From Clostridiales bacterium (GTDB lineage: Bacteria > Bacillota > Clostridia > Oscillospirales > Oscillospiraceae): a stretch of DNA of 40,770 nt. The position numbers were made by a program, and so were the translations under genes. The notes below the pieces were generated by a model. It was not told the origin of the DNA, did not search any database, and saw only the letters and a program-made list of their open reading frames with translations. Below, one piece after another: positions 23,492 to 31,984 of the stretch; positions within the stretch are counted from its first letter, which is position 1; every line of letters begins with the position of its first letter. Location of the stretch: positions 18,694 through 59,463 of the forward strand of contig CABIYX010000013.1 of the NCBI GenBank assembly GCA_902363045.1, in the 5' to 3' direction.

Positions 23492-24214
23492 CTATGAAAA
23501 TTGCCGGACCGGGGCGTGGAGGAGGGACCAGAGAGACCAGGCCACCCCGGCGGCCAGCAGAAGGGCGGCGGGGAGGAGCAAGCGGACGTCCCTCAGCCAC
23601 TCCGCCTGGGGGAGGAAAATAAGGCACAGGTACAGCAGAGAGGGGAGCAGATAGCTCCGGGGGCCGAAGCGCTGGGTCAGCGCGGCCAGCAGAAAGCCCA
23701 GGAGCAGGCCGGCCAGCAGGATCAGCGGGGCGAGCCACCAGGCGTCCAGACCGAAGTCCTCCACCCGGAGCAGCCCGGCGTCATAGCTGGGGTCCCACAG
23801 CTGGCCGCCGCCGGGGGCCTTGACCATCACCGCCGCGCCGGGCCGCCGCGCCAGAAGGGCCCACAGCCGGATGCACAGGGTGCGCTCCAGCCAGGGGAGG
23901 AGCAGGGCGGACAGGCTGACCAGAAGGGCGTCCGCCCCGATCAGGGCCAGGGTCAGTCCCAGCATCTTCCGCCGGGTGCGGCCCATCCGCACCCCGTTCT
24001 GGAAATCGACCAGCACCAGGCGCTGGGTCAGGGCAAAGAGGATGAAGCCGCCGGCGAAGGGGAGAAGCGTGCCGGAGATGAGGATGGACTCCTCCGGCCG
24101 GAGCAGGAGCATCACCGCGGAGATGATGAACTGGATGACCAGAAAGGCCCCCCACAGCACGGCGAGCTGGAGGCGGAGAACTGGGATATGGAGCTTGAAG
24201 AGAGGATACAGCAT
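23492..24214 (-). CDS. Membrane subunit of the second YtrA-type ABC transporter
   Basis: A 240-residue membrane protein, last in the minus-strand operon. It has about six hydrophobic segments, near residues 15-37, 43-67, 85-108, 155-180, 187-203 and 208-228. A basic patch between helices (FQNGVRMGRTRRKM) matches the cytoplasmic loop of YtrC/D-like permeases. It begins 6 nt after the stop of the preceding permease gene. The exported or sensed substrate cannot be read from the sequence. Confidence 0.82.
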   Translation of the reverse strand: MLYPLFKLHIPVLRLQLAVLWGAFLVIQFIISAVMLLLRPEESILISGTLLPFAGGFILFALTQRLVLVDFQNGVRMGRTRRKMLGLTLALIGADALLVSLSALLLPWLERTLCIRLWALLARRPGAAVMVKAPGGGQLWDPSYDAGLLRVEDFGLDAWWLAPLILLAGLLLGFLLAALTQRFGPRSYLLPSLLYLCLIFLPQAEWLRDVRLLLPAALLLAAGVAWSLWSLLHAPVRQFS

Positions 24215-24220
24215 TTGTCA

Positions 24221-24853
24221 TCACCTCACAGAGAGCCGAATCATGGCGCGGCACAGCGGAAGCTCCAGCAGGGCCGCTGCCGCGGGCAGGGCCAGAAGCA
24301 GGAGCAGGGGCAGATCCCCCCACACAGCGGGAGAGGCAAGGATCAGCCGGCAGGCGGGCCACAGAAACATGAGCAGGAGCAGACCGGCGGAGTAGAGCAG
24401 GCCGCCGGACAGCCGGGAGCGGCGCATCCACAGTCCAGAGAGGCAGCCCAGAAGCACCGCCAGAAGAGCCAAGCCGAAGTACAGGACCAGAGACAGGGGG
24501 CTGCGGGGCCAGAGGCTGTCCGGCCCGGTCCCCGGGGCAGGGAGGGGGAGGAGCCAGGGCAGTGCCGCCGCCCCGGCCCCCAGGAGGGCGCACAGCTGGA
24601 CGCCCAGCAGGAGGTCCCGCCGCCGCCCGCCCAGGGAGAGGGCCAGGGGAAGGGCGGAGAGGGCCAGGTTCATCCCCAGCATCAGCAGGAACAGCAGGCC
24701 GAAGCCGGGCAGGGCGTTACAGAGGGCGGCAACAGGGCCGTCTGCCCCTCCGGCGAGCCTGGGGAGCAGGAGAACGGCACTGGTGACGGAGATGGGCAGG
24801 ATCAACAGCCAGGGCCGGAGTGTATACAGCAGAAAGCGGGCGGTGCGTCTCAT
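24221..24853 (-). CDS. Membrane subunit of the second YtrA-type ABC transporter
   Basis: A 210-residue, very Leu-rich membrane protein beginning MRRTARFLLYTLRPWLLIL, with about six helices spread along its length and the basic loop LGGRRRDLLLG, which parallels the loop of the next gene. It starts 4 nt after the ATPase stop. The two membrane proteins probably form the heterodimeric channel. Confidence 0.82.
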   Translation of the reverse strand: MRRTARFLLYTLRPWLLILPISVTSAVLLLPRLAGGADGPVAALCNALPGFGLLFLLMLGMNLALSALPLALSLGGRRRDLLLGVQLCALLGAGAAALPWLLPLPAPGTGPDSLWPRSPLSLVLYFGLALLAVLLGCLSGLWMRRSRLSGGLLYSAGLLLLMFLWPACRLILASPAVWGDLPLLLLLALPAAAALLELPLCRAMIRLSVR

Positions 24854-24857
24854 GTCC

Positions 24858-25742
24858 TCACCTCCCAGCGGCGTCCGTCTGGCCGCACAGGGCGGTAAAC
24901 ACCTCCTGAAGCTCCATAGGGGCCGTGTCCAGACCGGAGGCGTCCAGGGCCTCCAGCTGCTCCGGCGTGCCCCGGACGGTGTACAGCCTGCGCCGCCCGA
25001 TGTCCTGGGCGGAGAGAACCGTCAGCTCCCCACAGGCGGCTTCCACCTGGTCCGCGGGACCGGAGACAGTACGGAACTGCTCCAACAGCGCATCTGTGGG
25101 GCCGTGCTCCAGGATGCGGCCCTCGTTCAGGATCAGGACCTCCTCGAAGAGGGGGGCGGCCTCGCCGATGATGTGGGTGGACAGGACGAAGGTGCGCCCG
25201 GTGTGGGAGAAGTCCTCCAGCAGCAGGCGGTAAAACTGTTCCCGGGCCACCGCGTCCAGTCCGGCCGTGGGTTCATCCAGCAGGGTGAGGCCGGCGCGGC
25301 TGGCCAGGGCGGTCAGCACTGAGACCATGGACAGCTGGCCCCGGGAGAGCTGGGAGAGCTTTCGGGAGGGATCCAGGCAGAACTCCTCCAGCAGGCGGTG
25401 GGCATAGCCCTCGTCCCAGCCGGGATAGAAAATGGCGGCAGAGCGGAGATAATGTCCCAGCCGGAGGCTGGTCTGTCCGGCGGCGGGGGCCTCCCGGGCG
25501 AAGCACAGGTGGTCCAGCGCGGCCTGGTTCTCCCACACCGGCTCCCCGCCGTAGGTGACGCCGCCCCGGTCGGGGGCCAGCTGGGCGGTGAGAATGGACA
25601 GCAGGGTGGTCTTGCCCGCCCCGTTGCGCCCCAGCAGGCCATAGAGCTTTCCGGGCTCCAGGGTCAGTTCCAGCTCACGCAGGACCGTTTTCTTTCCAAA
25701 GGACTTGCACACGCCCTGGGCACGCATGGTTCCAGTGTTCAT
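24858..25742 (-). CDS. ABC transporter ATP-binding protein
   Basis: A 294-residue ATPase. I choose ATG 25742 because GGAAGGAG lies 10 nt upstream; a GTG at 25751 would overlap the regulator stop but stand directly on the ribosome site. Walker A is GRNGAGKTT, the signature is QLSRGQLSMV, Walker B is LTLLDEPTAGLDA and the H-loop is in STHII. About 75 residues follow the ATPase core (from roughly 220) and may be a regulatory or dimerisation extension. It is coupled to the GntR gene upstream and two membrane subunits downstream. Confidence 0.94.
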   Translation of the reverse strand: MNTGTMRAQGVCKSFGKKTVLRELELTLEPGKLYGLLGRNGAGKTTLLSILTAQLAPDRGGVTYGGEPVWENQAALDHLCFAREAPAAGQTSLRLGHYLRSAAIFYPGWDEGYAHRLLEEFCLDPSRKLSQLSRGQLSMVSVLTALASRAGLTLLDEPTAGLDAVAREQFYRLLLEDFSHTGRTFVLSTHIIGEAAPLFEEVLILNEGRILEHGPTDALLEQFRTVSGPADQVEAACGELTVLSAQDIGRRRLYTVRGTPEQLEALDASGLDTAPMELQEVFTALCGQTDAAGR

Positions 25743-25747
25743 CCGGT

Positions 25748-26122
25748 TCACACTCCTTCCTCAAATGCCTTGCGGACCATGTCCAGCATCGCCTCCTCCG
25801 ACAGGTCCAGGGAGCGGCCCTCCCGGACCAGAGGGAGCACATAGCCGTCATAGAAGGCGGCACGCCGCTGGGCCTTGACGGCCTCCTCCGCGCCGGGGGC
25901 CACGAACATCCCGATGCCCCGGCGCTTATAGAGGACGCCGGAGGCCGCCAGAAGGTTGATGCCCTTGGCGGCGGTGGCGGGATTGATGCGGAAGGCCCGG
26001 GCCAGCTCGTTGGTGCTGGGGACCTGCTCCTCCTCCCGGTAGACGCCCCGGAGGATGTCGTCCTCCAGCATCCGGGCGATCTGAAGATAGATCAGGGGCT
26101 GTCCCCCGGGGGGCGTTCCCAT
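25748..26122 (-). CDS. YtrA-family GntR transcriptional regulator (second copy)
   Basis: A 124-residue regulator starting at ATG 26122 after GAGGAGGGG. The winged helix (PLIYLQIARMLEDDILRGVY, then VPSTNELARAFRINPATAAK and GVLYKRRGIGMFV) and the short helical tail mark it as YtrA type. It is distinct in sequence from the regulator at 20898-21257 and its presumed operator is different, so the two should not cross-regulate. Confidence 0.95.
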   Translation of the reverse strand: MGTPPGGQPLIYLQIARMLEDDILRGVYREEEQVPSTNELARAFRINPATAAKGINLLAASGVLYKRRGIGMFVAPGAEEAVKAQRRAAFYDGYVLPLVREGRSLDLSEEAMLDMVRKAFEEGV

Positions 26123-26143
26123 AAGTTCCCCTCCTCGTTCATT

Positions 26144-26167
26144 GGTTCATTACTTATGTAATGAACC
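26144..26167. promoter_or_regulatory. Operator of the second YtrA-type regulator
   Basis: GGTTCATTAC and GTAATGAACC are exact inverted repeats separated by 4 bp. The site overlaps the -10 box of the operon promoter. Confidence 0.7.
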
Positions 26168-26193
26168 ATATCACATGAACAGGAGGATGTCAA
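26165..26193 (-). promoter_or_regulatory. Promoter of the second YtrA-type operon
   Basis: TTGACA (26193-26188), 17-bp spacer, TATGGT (26170-26165) on the minus strand. It diverges from the MarR promoter only 8 bp away. Confidence 0.75.
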
Positions 26194-26201
26194 GAAAAAA
26201 G

Positions 26202-26230
26202 TTGACAACCGTCCGATTTCGGACTATAAT
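26202..26230 (+). promoter_or_regulatory. Consensus promoter of the MarR-MATE operon
   Basis: TTGACA (26202-26207), exactly 17 bp, TATAAT (26225-26230): a perfect sigma-70/sigma-A consensus. Confidence 0.93.
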
Positions 26231-26247
26231 GTGGTCCGAAATCGGAC
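26211..26247. promoter_or_regulatory. Paired MarR operators around the -10 box
   Basis: GTCCGATTTCGGAC (26211-26224) and its exact reverse complement GTCCGAAATCGGAC (26234-26247) flank TATAATGTG. Each 14-mer is itself a near-perfect palindrome, so two repressor dimers could bind, one in the spacer and one at the start site. Confidence 0.85.
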
Positions 26248-26262
26248 GATATGGAGGACATG

Positions 26263-26745
26263 ATGGAAGAACTGACGTTTTCCCGGTTTATCCGGGCGTT
26301 CAATGAGGCAGATAAGGAAATGAATATCATTTACCACCGTCTGGCCCGGCACTACCGCCTGTCGGACAGTGTGTTCTGGGTGCTGTATCTGCTGGGGGAG
26401 GCCCAGGGGCCCATGACCCAGACCAAGCTGTGCGGCGCGCTGTTCCTCAGCAAGCAAACGGTAAACTCCGCGCTGAAAAAGCTGGAGAGCCGGGGGTATC
26501 TGCGGATGGAGAGTATGTCCGGCGACCGGCGCAACAAGCTGCTGTCCCTGACGGACCGGGGAGAGGAGCTGCTGCGTCTGGCGGTGGAGCCTACCCTGGC
26601 TATGGAGGAGCGGGCCTTTCTGCGCCTGACGCCGGAGGAGCGGCGGACCTTTTTGGGGCTGACGCATCGATATTTGGATGCCATCCGGGAGGAGACAGAG
26701 CCGCTGCTGGCCCAGCCTGTCCCGGAGGAGTGGGAGGAAGTATGA
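26263..26745 (+). CDS. MarR family transcriptional regulator
   Basis: A 160-residue repressor. GGAGGA at 26254-26259 favours ATG 26263; ATGs at 26251 and 26260 are possible but badly placed. The winged helix is seen in QTKLCGALFLSKQTVNSALK, then KLESRGYLRM and the wing GDRRNKLLSLTDRGEELL. N- and C-terminal helices form the dimer interface. MarR proteins repress efflux genes and release on binding phenolics or drugs. Its stop overlaps the MATE start (ATGA), and operator symmetry over its own promoter indicates autoregulation. Confidence 0.95.
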   Translation: MEELTFSRFIRAFNEADKEMNIIYHRLARHYRLSDSVFWVLYLLGEAQGPMTQTKLCGALFLSKQTVNSALKKLESRGYLRMESMSGDRRNKLLSLTDRGEELLRLAVEPTLAMEERAFLRLTPEERRTFLGLTHRYLDAIREETEPLLAQPVPEEWEEV

Positions 26746-28073
26746 AAATCAAGCTGTCAGATCATTTTACATACGGGCGGCTGCTGCGTTTTACCCTGCC
26801 ATCGGTGGTGATGATGGTGATCGCCTCGATTTACAGCGTGGTGGATGGACTGTTTGTCTCCAATCTGGTGGGAGATATGGCCCTGTCAGCGGTCAACATC
26901 ATCTTTCCTGTCTCCATGATTATCGGGGCCTTCGGCTTCATGCTGGGGACGGGGGGGAGCGCGATCGTGGCGCGCACATTGGGGGAGGGCCGCCGGGAGC
27001 TGGCTCAGCGGTACTTCTCCATGATTATTTACGCCGTGATCCTGCTGGGGGGCGCGCTGACTGCGGTGAGCGTCTGGCTCACAGAGCCTATTGCCCGGCT
27101 GGCGGGGGCCAGCGATGTGCTGATCCGGGACTGTGTGGTCTATGGACGGATCCTTCTGCTGGGAAGTGTTCCGTTTATGCTCCAGGTCTGCTTTCAAAGC
27201 TTTTTTGTGGTGGCGGAGCGGCCTCAGCTGGGGCTGGTGTTCTCCATTGCGGCGGGCGTGACCAATATGGTGCTGGACTATGTGCTCATCGCGGTGTTCC
27301 AGCTGGGGATCGCGGGGGCGGCCATCGCCACCGTGCTGGGATACGCTGTGGGCGGCATCATTCCGCTGTTCTACTTTGCGACGGGGGAGCGGTCCGGCCT
27401 GCGGCTGACCAGAAGCCAGCTCTATCCCAGACAGCTGCTCCAGGCGTGCAGCAACGGCTCGTCGGAGCTGATGAGCAACATCTCCTCCTCAGTAATCGGC
27501 ATTTTGTATAACCTCCAGCTGATGCGCATGGTGGGCGAGTTGGGTGTGGCGGCCTATTCGGTGATGATGTATGTGGATTTTGTCTTTGTAGCCGCGTTTC
27601 TGGGTTTTTCTATCGGCAGCGCCCCCATCGTCAGCTACCACTACGGCGCGGACAATCGGAGCGAGCTGAAAAGCGTGTTCCGCAAGAGCCTGTGGGTCAT
27701 CGGGGTGACCTCGGCTGCGATGGTGGTGGTCTCGGAGGCTTTGAGCTATCCCCTGTCCTTTGCCTTTGTGGGATACCACCCGGAACTGTTGGAGATGACT
27801 GTGCAGGGCTTCCGCCTGTTCGCGCTGGGCTATCTGTTCTGCGGCATCAATATTTACGCCTCCTCCTTTTTTACCGCCCTGTGCAACGGGGTGGTGTCGG
27901 CCTTGCTGTCCTTCCTGCGCTCCCTGCTCCTCCGGGGCGGGATGGTGCTGCTGATGCCCCTGCTGTTTGGGCTGGACGGGATCTGGTCCGCGGTGATCGC
28001 CGCCGAGGGGCTGGGGGCTGTGGCCGCGGTGTCCGCCCTGGTCCTGCTGCGCGGAAGATACCACTATTGGTAA
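26742..28073 (+). CDS. MATE family efflux transporter
   Basis: A 443-residue cation-coupled multidrug exporter of the MATE family, DinF/MepA-like branch. ATG 26742 overlaps the MarR stop by 4 nt. Twelve hydrophobic segments are visible in two six-helix halves. Family features are LPSVVMMVIASIYSVVDGLF at the start, the small-residue stretch GTGGSAIVARTLGEG (about 65-80), and GFSIGSAPIVSYHYGADN in the second half. Coupling to the MarR gene suggests it exports the compound that the regulator senses. Confidence 0.95.
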   Translation: MKIKLSDHFTYGRLLRFTLPSVVMMVIASIYSVVDGLFVSNLVGDMALSAVNIIFPVSMIIGAFGFMLGTGGSAIVARTLGEGRRELAQRYFSMIIYAVILLGGALTAVSVWLTEPIARLAGASDVLIRDCVVYGRILLLGSVPFMLQVCFQSFFVVAERPQLGLVFSIAAGVTNMVLDYVLIAVFQLGIAGAAIATVLGYAVGGIIPLFYFATGERSGLRLTRSQLYPRQLLQACSNGSSELMSNISSSVIGILYNLQLMRMVGELGVAAYSVMMYVDFVFVAAFLGFSIGSAPIVSYHYGADNRSELKSVFRKSLWVIGVTSAAMVVVSEALSYPLSFAFVGYHPELLEMTVQGFRLFALGYLFCGINIYASSFFTALCNGVVSALLSFLRSLLLRGGMVLLMPLLFGLDGIWSAVIAAEGLGAVAAVSALVLLRGRYHYW

Positions 28074-28128
28074 GAACGGAGGGAAATTCGGGCCTTGGAG
28101 CATACGGTTCCTGCTGTGGAAAAAGGGT

Positions 28129-28157
28129 TTGACATCACATCCTTCCTGTGGTAGTAT
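28129..28157 (+). promoter_or_regulatory. Promoter of the nitroreductase gene
   Basis: TTGACA (28129-28134), 17-bp spacer, TAGTAT (28152-28157). Confidence 0.8.
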
Positions 28158-28190
28158 GACATGAATCTGAACTGTCATGGAGGGATCTTA

Positions 28191-28739
28191 ATGCAGGCCG
28201 ATGTGTGTATTCAAACCAGAAGAAGCGTCCGAAAGTATTCCGATCGGGACATCAGCAGTGATACGCTGCGGGAAATTGTGGATCTGGCTCGCTTTTCCCC
28301 ATCCTGGAAAAACACCCAGGTGGTGCGGTATCATGTGGTGAAGAATCAAAAGCTCAAGGAGCAGATCGCGCAGAATTGTGTGCTGGGCTTTGACTTCAAT
28401 GCCAAGACCATCGTGCGGTGCAATGCGCTGGTGATTGTCTCTGTGGTGACAAAACTCAGCGGCTATGAGACTGACGGCAGCTATTCGACCACGCAGGAGG
28501 ACCGCTGGGAGATGTTTGACGCCGGGATCGCAAATCAGACATTTTGCCTGGCGGCCCACAGTAAGGGGGTCGGGAGTGTGATCCTGGGCGTGTTCGATGA
28601 GAACAAGATCCGCCAGTACCTTCCGCTGCCGGAAAATGAGCGGGTCACCAACCTGATCGCGCTGGGCTATCCGCTGGAGGGGGCCAAGAACGCACCGCCC
28701 CGGAAGGAAGTCTCCCAGCTGCTTGAGATCGTGGAGTGA
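28191..28739 (+). CDS. Nitroreductase family protein
   Basis: A 182-residue FMN-binding oxidoreductase. GGAGGG lies 6 nt before ATG 28191; the ATG at 28161 places this site inside the frame. Family marks are the N-terminal RRSVRKYSDR (FMN phosphate contact), ARFSPSWKNTQ (substrate/FMN segment), the central helix region MFDAGIANQTFCLAAHSKGV and the late strand NLIALGYPLEGA. Such enzymes reduce nitro-compounds, quinones or flavins; the true substrate is not evident. It has its own promoter and terminator. Confidence 0.93.
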   Translation: MQADVCIQTRRSVRKYSDRDISSDTLREIVDLARFSPSWKNTQVVRYHVVKNQKLKEQIAQNCVLGFDFNAKTIVRCNALVIVSVVTKLSGYETDGSYSTTQEDRWEMFDAGIANQTFCLAAHSKGVGSVILGVFDENKIRQYLPLPENERVTNLIALGYPLEGAKNAPPRKEVSQLLEIVE

Positions 28740-28744
28740 ATGAA

Positions 28745-28783
28745 ACAGGAGGACTGCCGTGGCGGCAGTCCTCCTGTTTTCTG
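28745..28783 (+). terminator. Terminator after the nitroreductase gene
   Basis: CAGGAGGACTGCC pairs with GGCAGTCCTCCTG around GTGGC, followed by TTTTCTG. Confidence 0.95.
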
Positions 28784-28801
28784 TTGGGCGCTGTATGCAA
28801 G

Positions 28802-31800
28802 TCAGCCCACGGGCTGGGAGAGATCCTCCTGCTGGGGAGCGGTGGACGGCGCCCTTCTCCGCCGCCGGCGAATGAGAAGCAGGGCCAGCAGCAGGGCCAG
28901 CCCGCCGCCGCACAGGGCGGCGGCCAGCAGGGGCGGCTCTCTCTGGTCCAGCAACAGGACCTGCCCCTGGACCGGGGCCTGGAAGACCAGATAACTGCCG
29001 TCCAGCTCTCCCTCCACACGGGACCAATGCCCATCCTGATAGAGGGCGGCATCCGGGTGCTCCGCCCCCTCCGTCCGCAGGCGGAGGGTGACGGTGTCCT
29101 CCTTGCTGCCCGTCACAGAGTAGGACCACGCTCCTACAGTGGAGCAGCCATCCACAGTGCCCTCCTCCACGGGCTGGGAGCGGAGGGTCAGCTTGGCGTC
29201 CGGGGAGAAGATCCCCTGGGCCAGCAGGGTGGGAATGTCCTCCCCGCTGGACAGGGTGGAGGTGGGATCCTCGAATTCCGCCTCCAGCACCATGGAGCGG
29301 CGGAGATTCTGAGTCGGGAAGAAGGGCCATTGGCCGTACTGGCCGTTCTGCTCCGGGGGAGCGGGGATCTGCTCCGGGTCCAAATCCCCGCCGTAAGAGA
29401 AGGGGACCTCCGTTAGAAGAGAGCCGTTGACGGTGAAGCGGTAGGAGAAGGTGAGAAAATCCTCTGGGAGATAGTCCAGCTGGCGGAAGGAGTCAAAACC
29501 GAGGCCCTGGGCCCGCTCTGCATAGTCCACGCCGTCCAGACCGGCCAGATCCTCCATCAGATAGCGGTTTCCGGCCAGGTCGCCCTCCGCCTGCCCGGCG
29601 ATGGCCCCCCAGTACTCCCCGTCGCCCTGGGCGCGGACCATGGCGCGGCAGTCCAGAAGATCCTCGCCCAGGCCGGCCACGCCGCCCAGCCAGCTCTCTC
29701 CGGTGAGATCCACCAGACTGGAGCACCGGATGAGGGAGCCACTGGTCCGGCCTGCGATGCCGCCGCAGTAGTCGGCGCCGGTCTCCACCGTCCCCCGGGC
29801 GGCGCTGTCCAGGATGGCCCCCATCTCGCACCGGCCCGCGATGCCGCCGCCGCAGTCGTTTTTCACGACCACGTCGCCGTTGAAGCGGCAGCTGCGGATG
29901 ACGGCGCGGGTGGTGGCGTAGACGTCGGCCAGCAGCTTCAGGTCATCCAGCTCCAGCGTCTCCTCCGGGTCATCCCCCAGCTCCGGCGAGACAGTACCCG
30001 CGATGCCGCCCACATTGGAGTCGCCGTTGACGGTGCAGGAGACGGAGCACCCGGAGATGAGGCCGGGCCCCTGGGTGACGTCGGTGAGGTCGGTGATGGT
30101 GATCTCCGGCTCCTTGCCCAGATCATAGATGGCCTGGCGGACCGTATCCAGACACTGGATCATGCTCAGAGTGGTGGCGTGCAGCTCCTGGGTGTCCTGA
30201 CCGGCGTACTGGGTCATTTGGTCCACCCGGTCCTGGATCACATCCAGCTGGGCGTCAATGTCATCCACGGCGGCCTGGGCCTTATCCCCCAGCTGGTCGG
30301 TGTAGTTCTTCAAAAGCGCGCGGATCTGGTCGGCGCCCAGATCCACCTCGTCCAGGTCGCCGGAGATCTGGTCCATGAGCCGGTCGCCGGCGTCCACAAG
30401 ATGGGAGGCGGCGTCGTTCAGCGCGTCCAGGGCCCGCTGGATCCGGTCCCGGTCATCCCCCAAATCATCGGAGAGCTGCTCAAAGACCTCCCGCCACTGT
30501 TCGGGCAGCTGGCGCAGCAGGGAAGAGATCTCGCTCAGCGCGGCGCGGATGCCCTGGATGTGCTCTTTGGGATTTAAGGAGGGGAAGGGCAGCTGAAGAG
30601 CGCCCTCAAAGTCCTTTTCCGCGATCAGCTTTGCGACGTCCAGGATATACTGCTTCAGGGCATCCAGCTCCTGCTTCATCTGGGTGATGTGGGTCTGGAT
30701 GGCGCGGGCCTGGTCCCGGATGCCGGTCACTGTGCGGTCCAGGGCGCGCACCGCGTCGCCCAGGCCGCCGTCCAGGTGGTCCAGCAGATCGTTGAGCCGC
30801 CGGCTGAGGCGGTCGGCCTGATCCAGAAGCTCGTTGAGGTCGTCAAAGGCGTCGTCGCTGAAGCGGTCCACATGGTCCCGCAGACTGTCCAGCGCGTCGC
30901 TAATGTCGTTGGTGTACTGGTAGAGATCATCGGACATGGCCTGGAAGTCGTCCTTTCCCTCCTTGCCGGCGTCATAGGTCCGGTCCTGAATGGAGGAGAG
31001 GGCGTCATGGATCACCTGGGCGTCCTCCACGCCCCGGACAGCGATTTCATTGACCTGATTTGCAAAGACCTCCATTTCGTCGAACAGGCTGGCCAGGCTG
31101 TTGTTCAGACGGTCCATGGGGGAATCTCCATAGGTTACATCGGCGTTGGGTTCGAACTGGCCCACGATGCCGCCTACATCCTTGCGGCCCCACACCTGCC
31201 CAGTATTGGAGCATTGTAGGACGCTTCCGGATTGAAGGCCCACGATGCCACCCATGTTATAGCCCAGGTGCTGATACCCGATTTCTCCGCTGTTGGAACA
31301 GCTTTGGATGGTACCTCGGGACAGACCGGCAATACCTCCTACACTGGTGGGGATCTCTTGATCAGGATCAGGATTCAGAAGGCCGGTGTTGACGCACTGT
31401 TCCAGTGTGCCGAGGTTCTGGCCCGCGATGCCGCCCACATTCGTCACGCCGGAGATCTGGGTCTGGCTGGAAGAGCCTTCAATGCGGCCTGTTTCTCCGT
31501 TTACACCTACCAGGCCGCCCACATCCTCCTGTCCGGAGACAGTCCCCTTGGCGGAGCAGGAGCGGATGGTGCCGTAATTTTCGCCGGCCAGCAGTCCCAG
31601 CTGGCTGGCGGAGCCTTGAGGCTCCAACAGGCCTTCCACAGACAAATTCTCTACTACGGCGCTCTCGGTCAGGGTGCGGAACAGGCCCAGGGTGGAACCC
31701 TTGTGGTCATAGGTGATGCCGCGGATGGTGTGGCCGTTGCCGTGGAAGGTCCCCTGGAAAATGGGGATAGGCTGAAAATCAGAGCCGCTCAGGTCCAAAT

Positions 31801-31984
31801 CGGCGGTAAGCTCCACGGTGACCCCCTGGGACCAGACATCCCGGGTACAGCTTTGGACCAGGGCGTAAAACTCTTTGGCGCTGGAAACGGTGACGTGGTC
31901 GTCCGCCGCGGAGACAGGGGGGACCAGGGAGAGGAGCGTCGCGGCCGTCAGGATCAGCGCTGCCGCCCGTTTATACAGTTTCAT
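28802..31984 (-). CDS. Secreted GLUG-repeat protein with central coiled coil and C-terminal membrane anchor
   Basis: A 1060-residue exported protein. ATG 31984 follows GAAGGAGGAA and overlaps the MMPL gene by 14 nt, so the two are coupled. Residues 1-27 are a signal peptide (LILTAATLLSLVPPVSA). About 85-300 hold GLUG-type turns (DVGGLVGVNG, NVGGIAGQNLG, SVGGIAGLSRG, NMGGIVGLQSG, DVGGIVGQ) that build a beta-solenoid. About 305-640 form a long heptad-rich helical region (DRLSRRLNDLLDHLDGGLGD and similar), then GLUG turns resume (NVGGIAGTV, CGGGIAGRC, CGGIAGRTSG, LGGVAGLGED) to about 800. A beta-rich region and a C-terminal helix (LLAAALCGGGLALLLALLLI) with six Arg follow, giving one membrane anchor. 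No catalytic motif is visible. A periplasm-like or wall-spanning adaptor for the exporter is inference. Confidence 0.88.
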   Translation of the reverse strand: MKLYKRAAALILTAATLLSLVPPVSAADDHVTVSSAKEFYALVQSCTRDVWSQGVTVELTADLDLSGSDFQPIPIFQGTFHGNGHTIRGITYDHKGSTLGLFRTLTESAVVENLSVEGLLEPQGSASQLGLLAGENYGTIRSCSAKGTVSGQEDVGGLVGVNGETGRIEGSSSQTQISGVTNVGGIAGQNLGTLEQCVNTGLLNPDPDQEIPTSVGGIAGLSRGTIQSCSNSGEIGYQHLGYNMGGIVGLQSGSVLQCSNTGQVWGRKDVGGIVGQFEPNADVTYGDSPMDRLNNSLASLFDEMEVFANQVNEIAVRGVEDAQVIHDALSSIQDRTYDAGKEGKDDFQAMSDDLYQYTNDISDALDSLRDHVDRFSDDAFDDLNELLDQADRLSRRLNDLLDHLDGGLGDAVRALDRTVTGIRDQARAIQTHITQMKQELDALKQYILDVAKLIAEKDFEGALQLPFPSLNPKEHIQGIRAALSEISSLLRQLPEQWREVFEQLSDDLGDDRDRIQRALDALNDAASHLVDAGDRLMDQISGDLDEVDLGADQIRALLKNYTDQLGDKAQAAVDDIDAQLDVIQDRVDQMTQYAGQDTQELHATTLSMIQCLDTVRQAIYDLGKEPEITITDLTDVTQGPGLISGCSVSCTVNGDSNVGGIAGTVSPELGDDPEETLELDDLKLLADVYATTRAVIRSCRFNGDVVVKNDCGGGIAGRCEMGAILDSAARGTVETGADYCGGIAGRTSGSLIRCSSLVDLTGESWLGGVAGLGEDLLDCRAMVRAQGDGEYWGAIAGQAEGDLAGNRYLMEDLAGLDGVDYAERAQGLGFDSFRQLDYLPEDFLTFSYRFTVNGSLLTEVPFSYGGDLDPEQIPAPPEQNGQYGQWPFFPTQNLRRSMVLEAEFEDPTSTLSSGEDIPTLLAQGIFSPDAKLTLRSQPVEEGTVDGCSTVGAWSYSVTGSKEDTVTLRLRTEGAEHPDAALYQDGHWSRVEGELDGSYLVFQAPVQGQVLLLDQREPPLLAAALCGGGLALLLALLLIRRRRRRAPSTAPQQEDLSQPVG

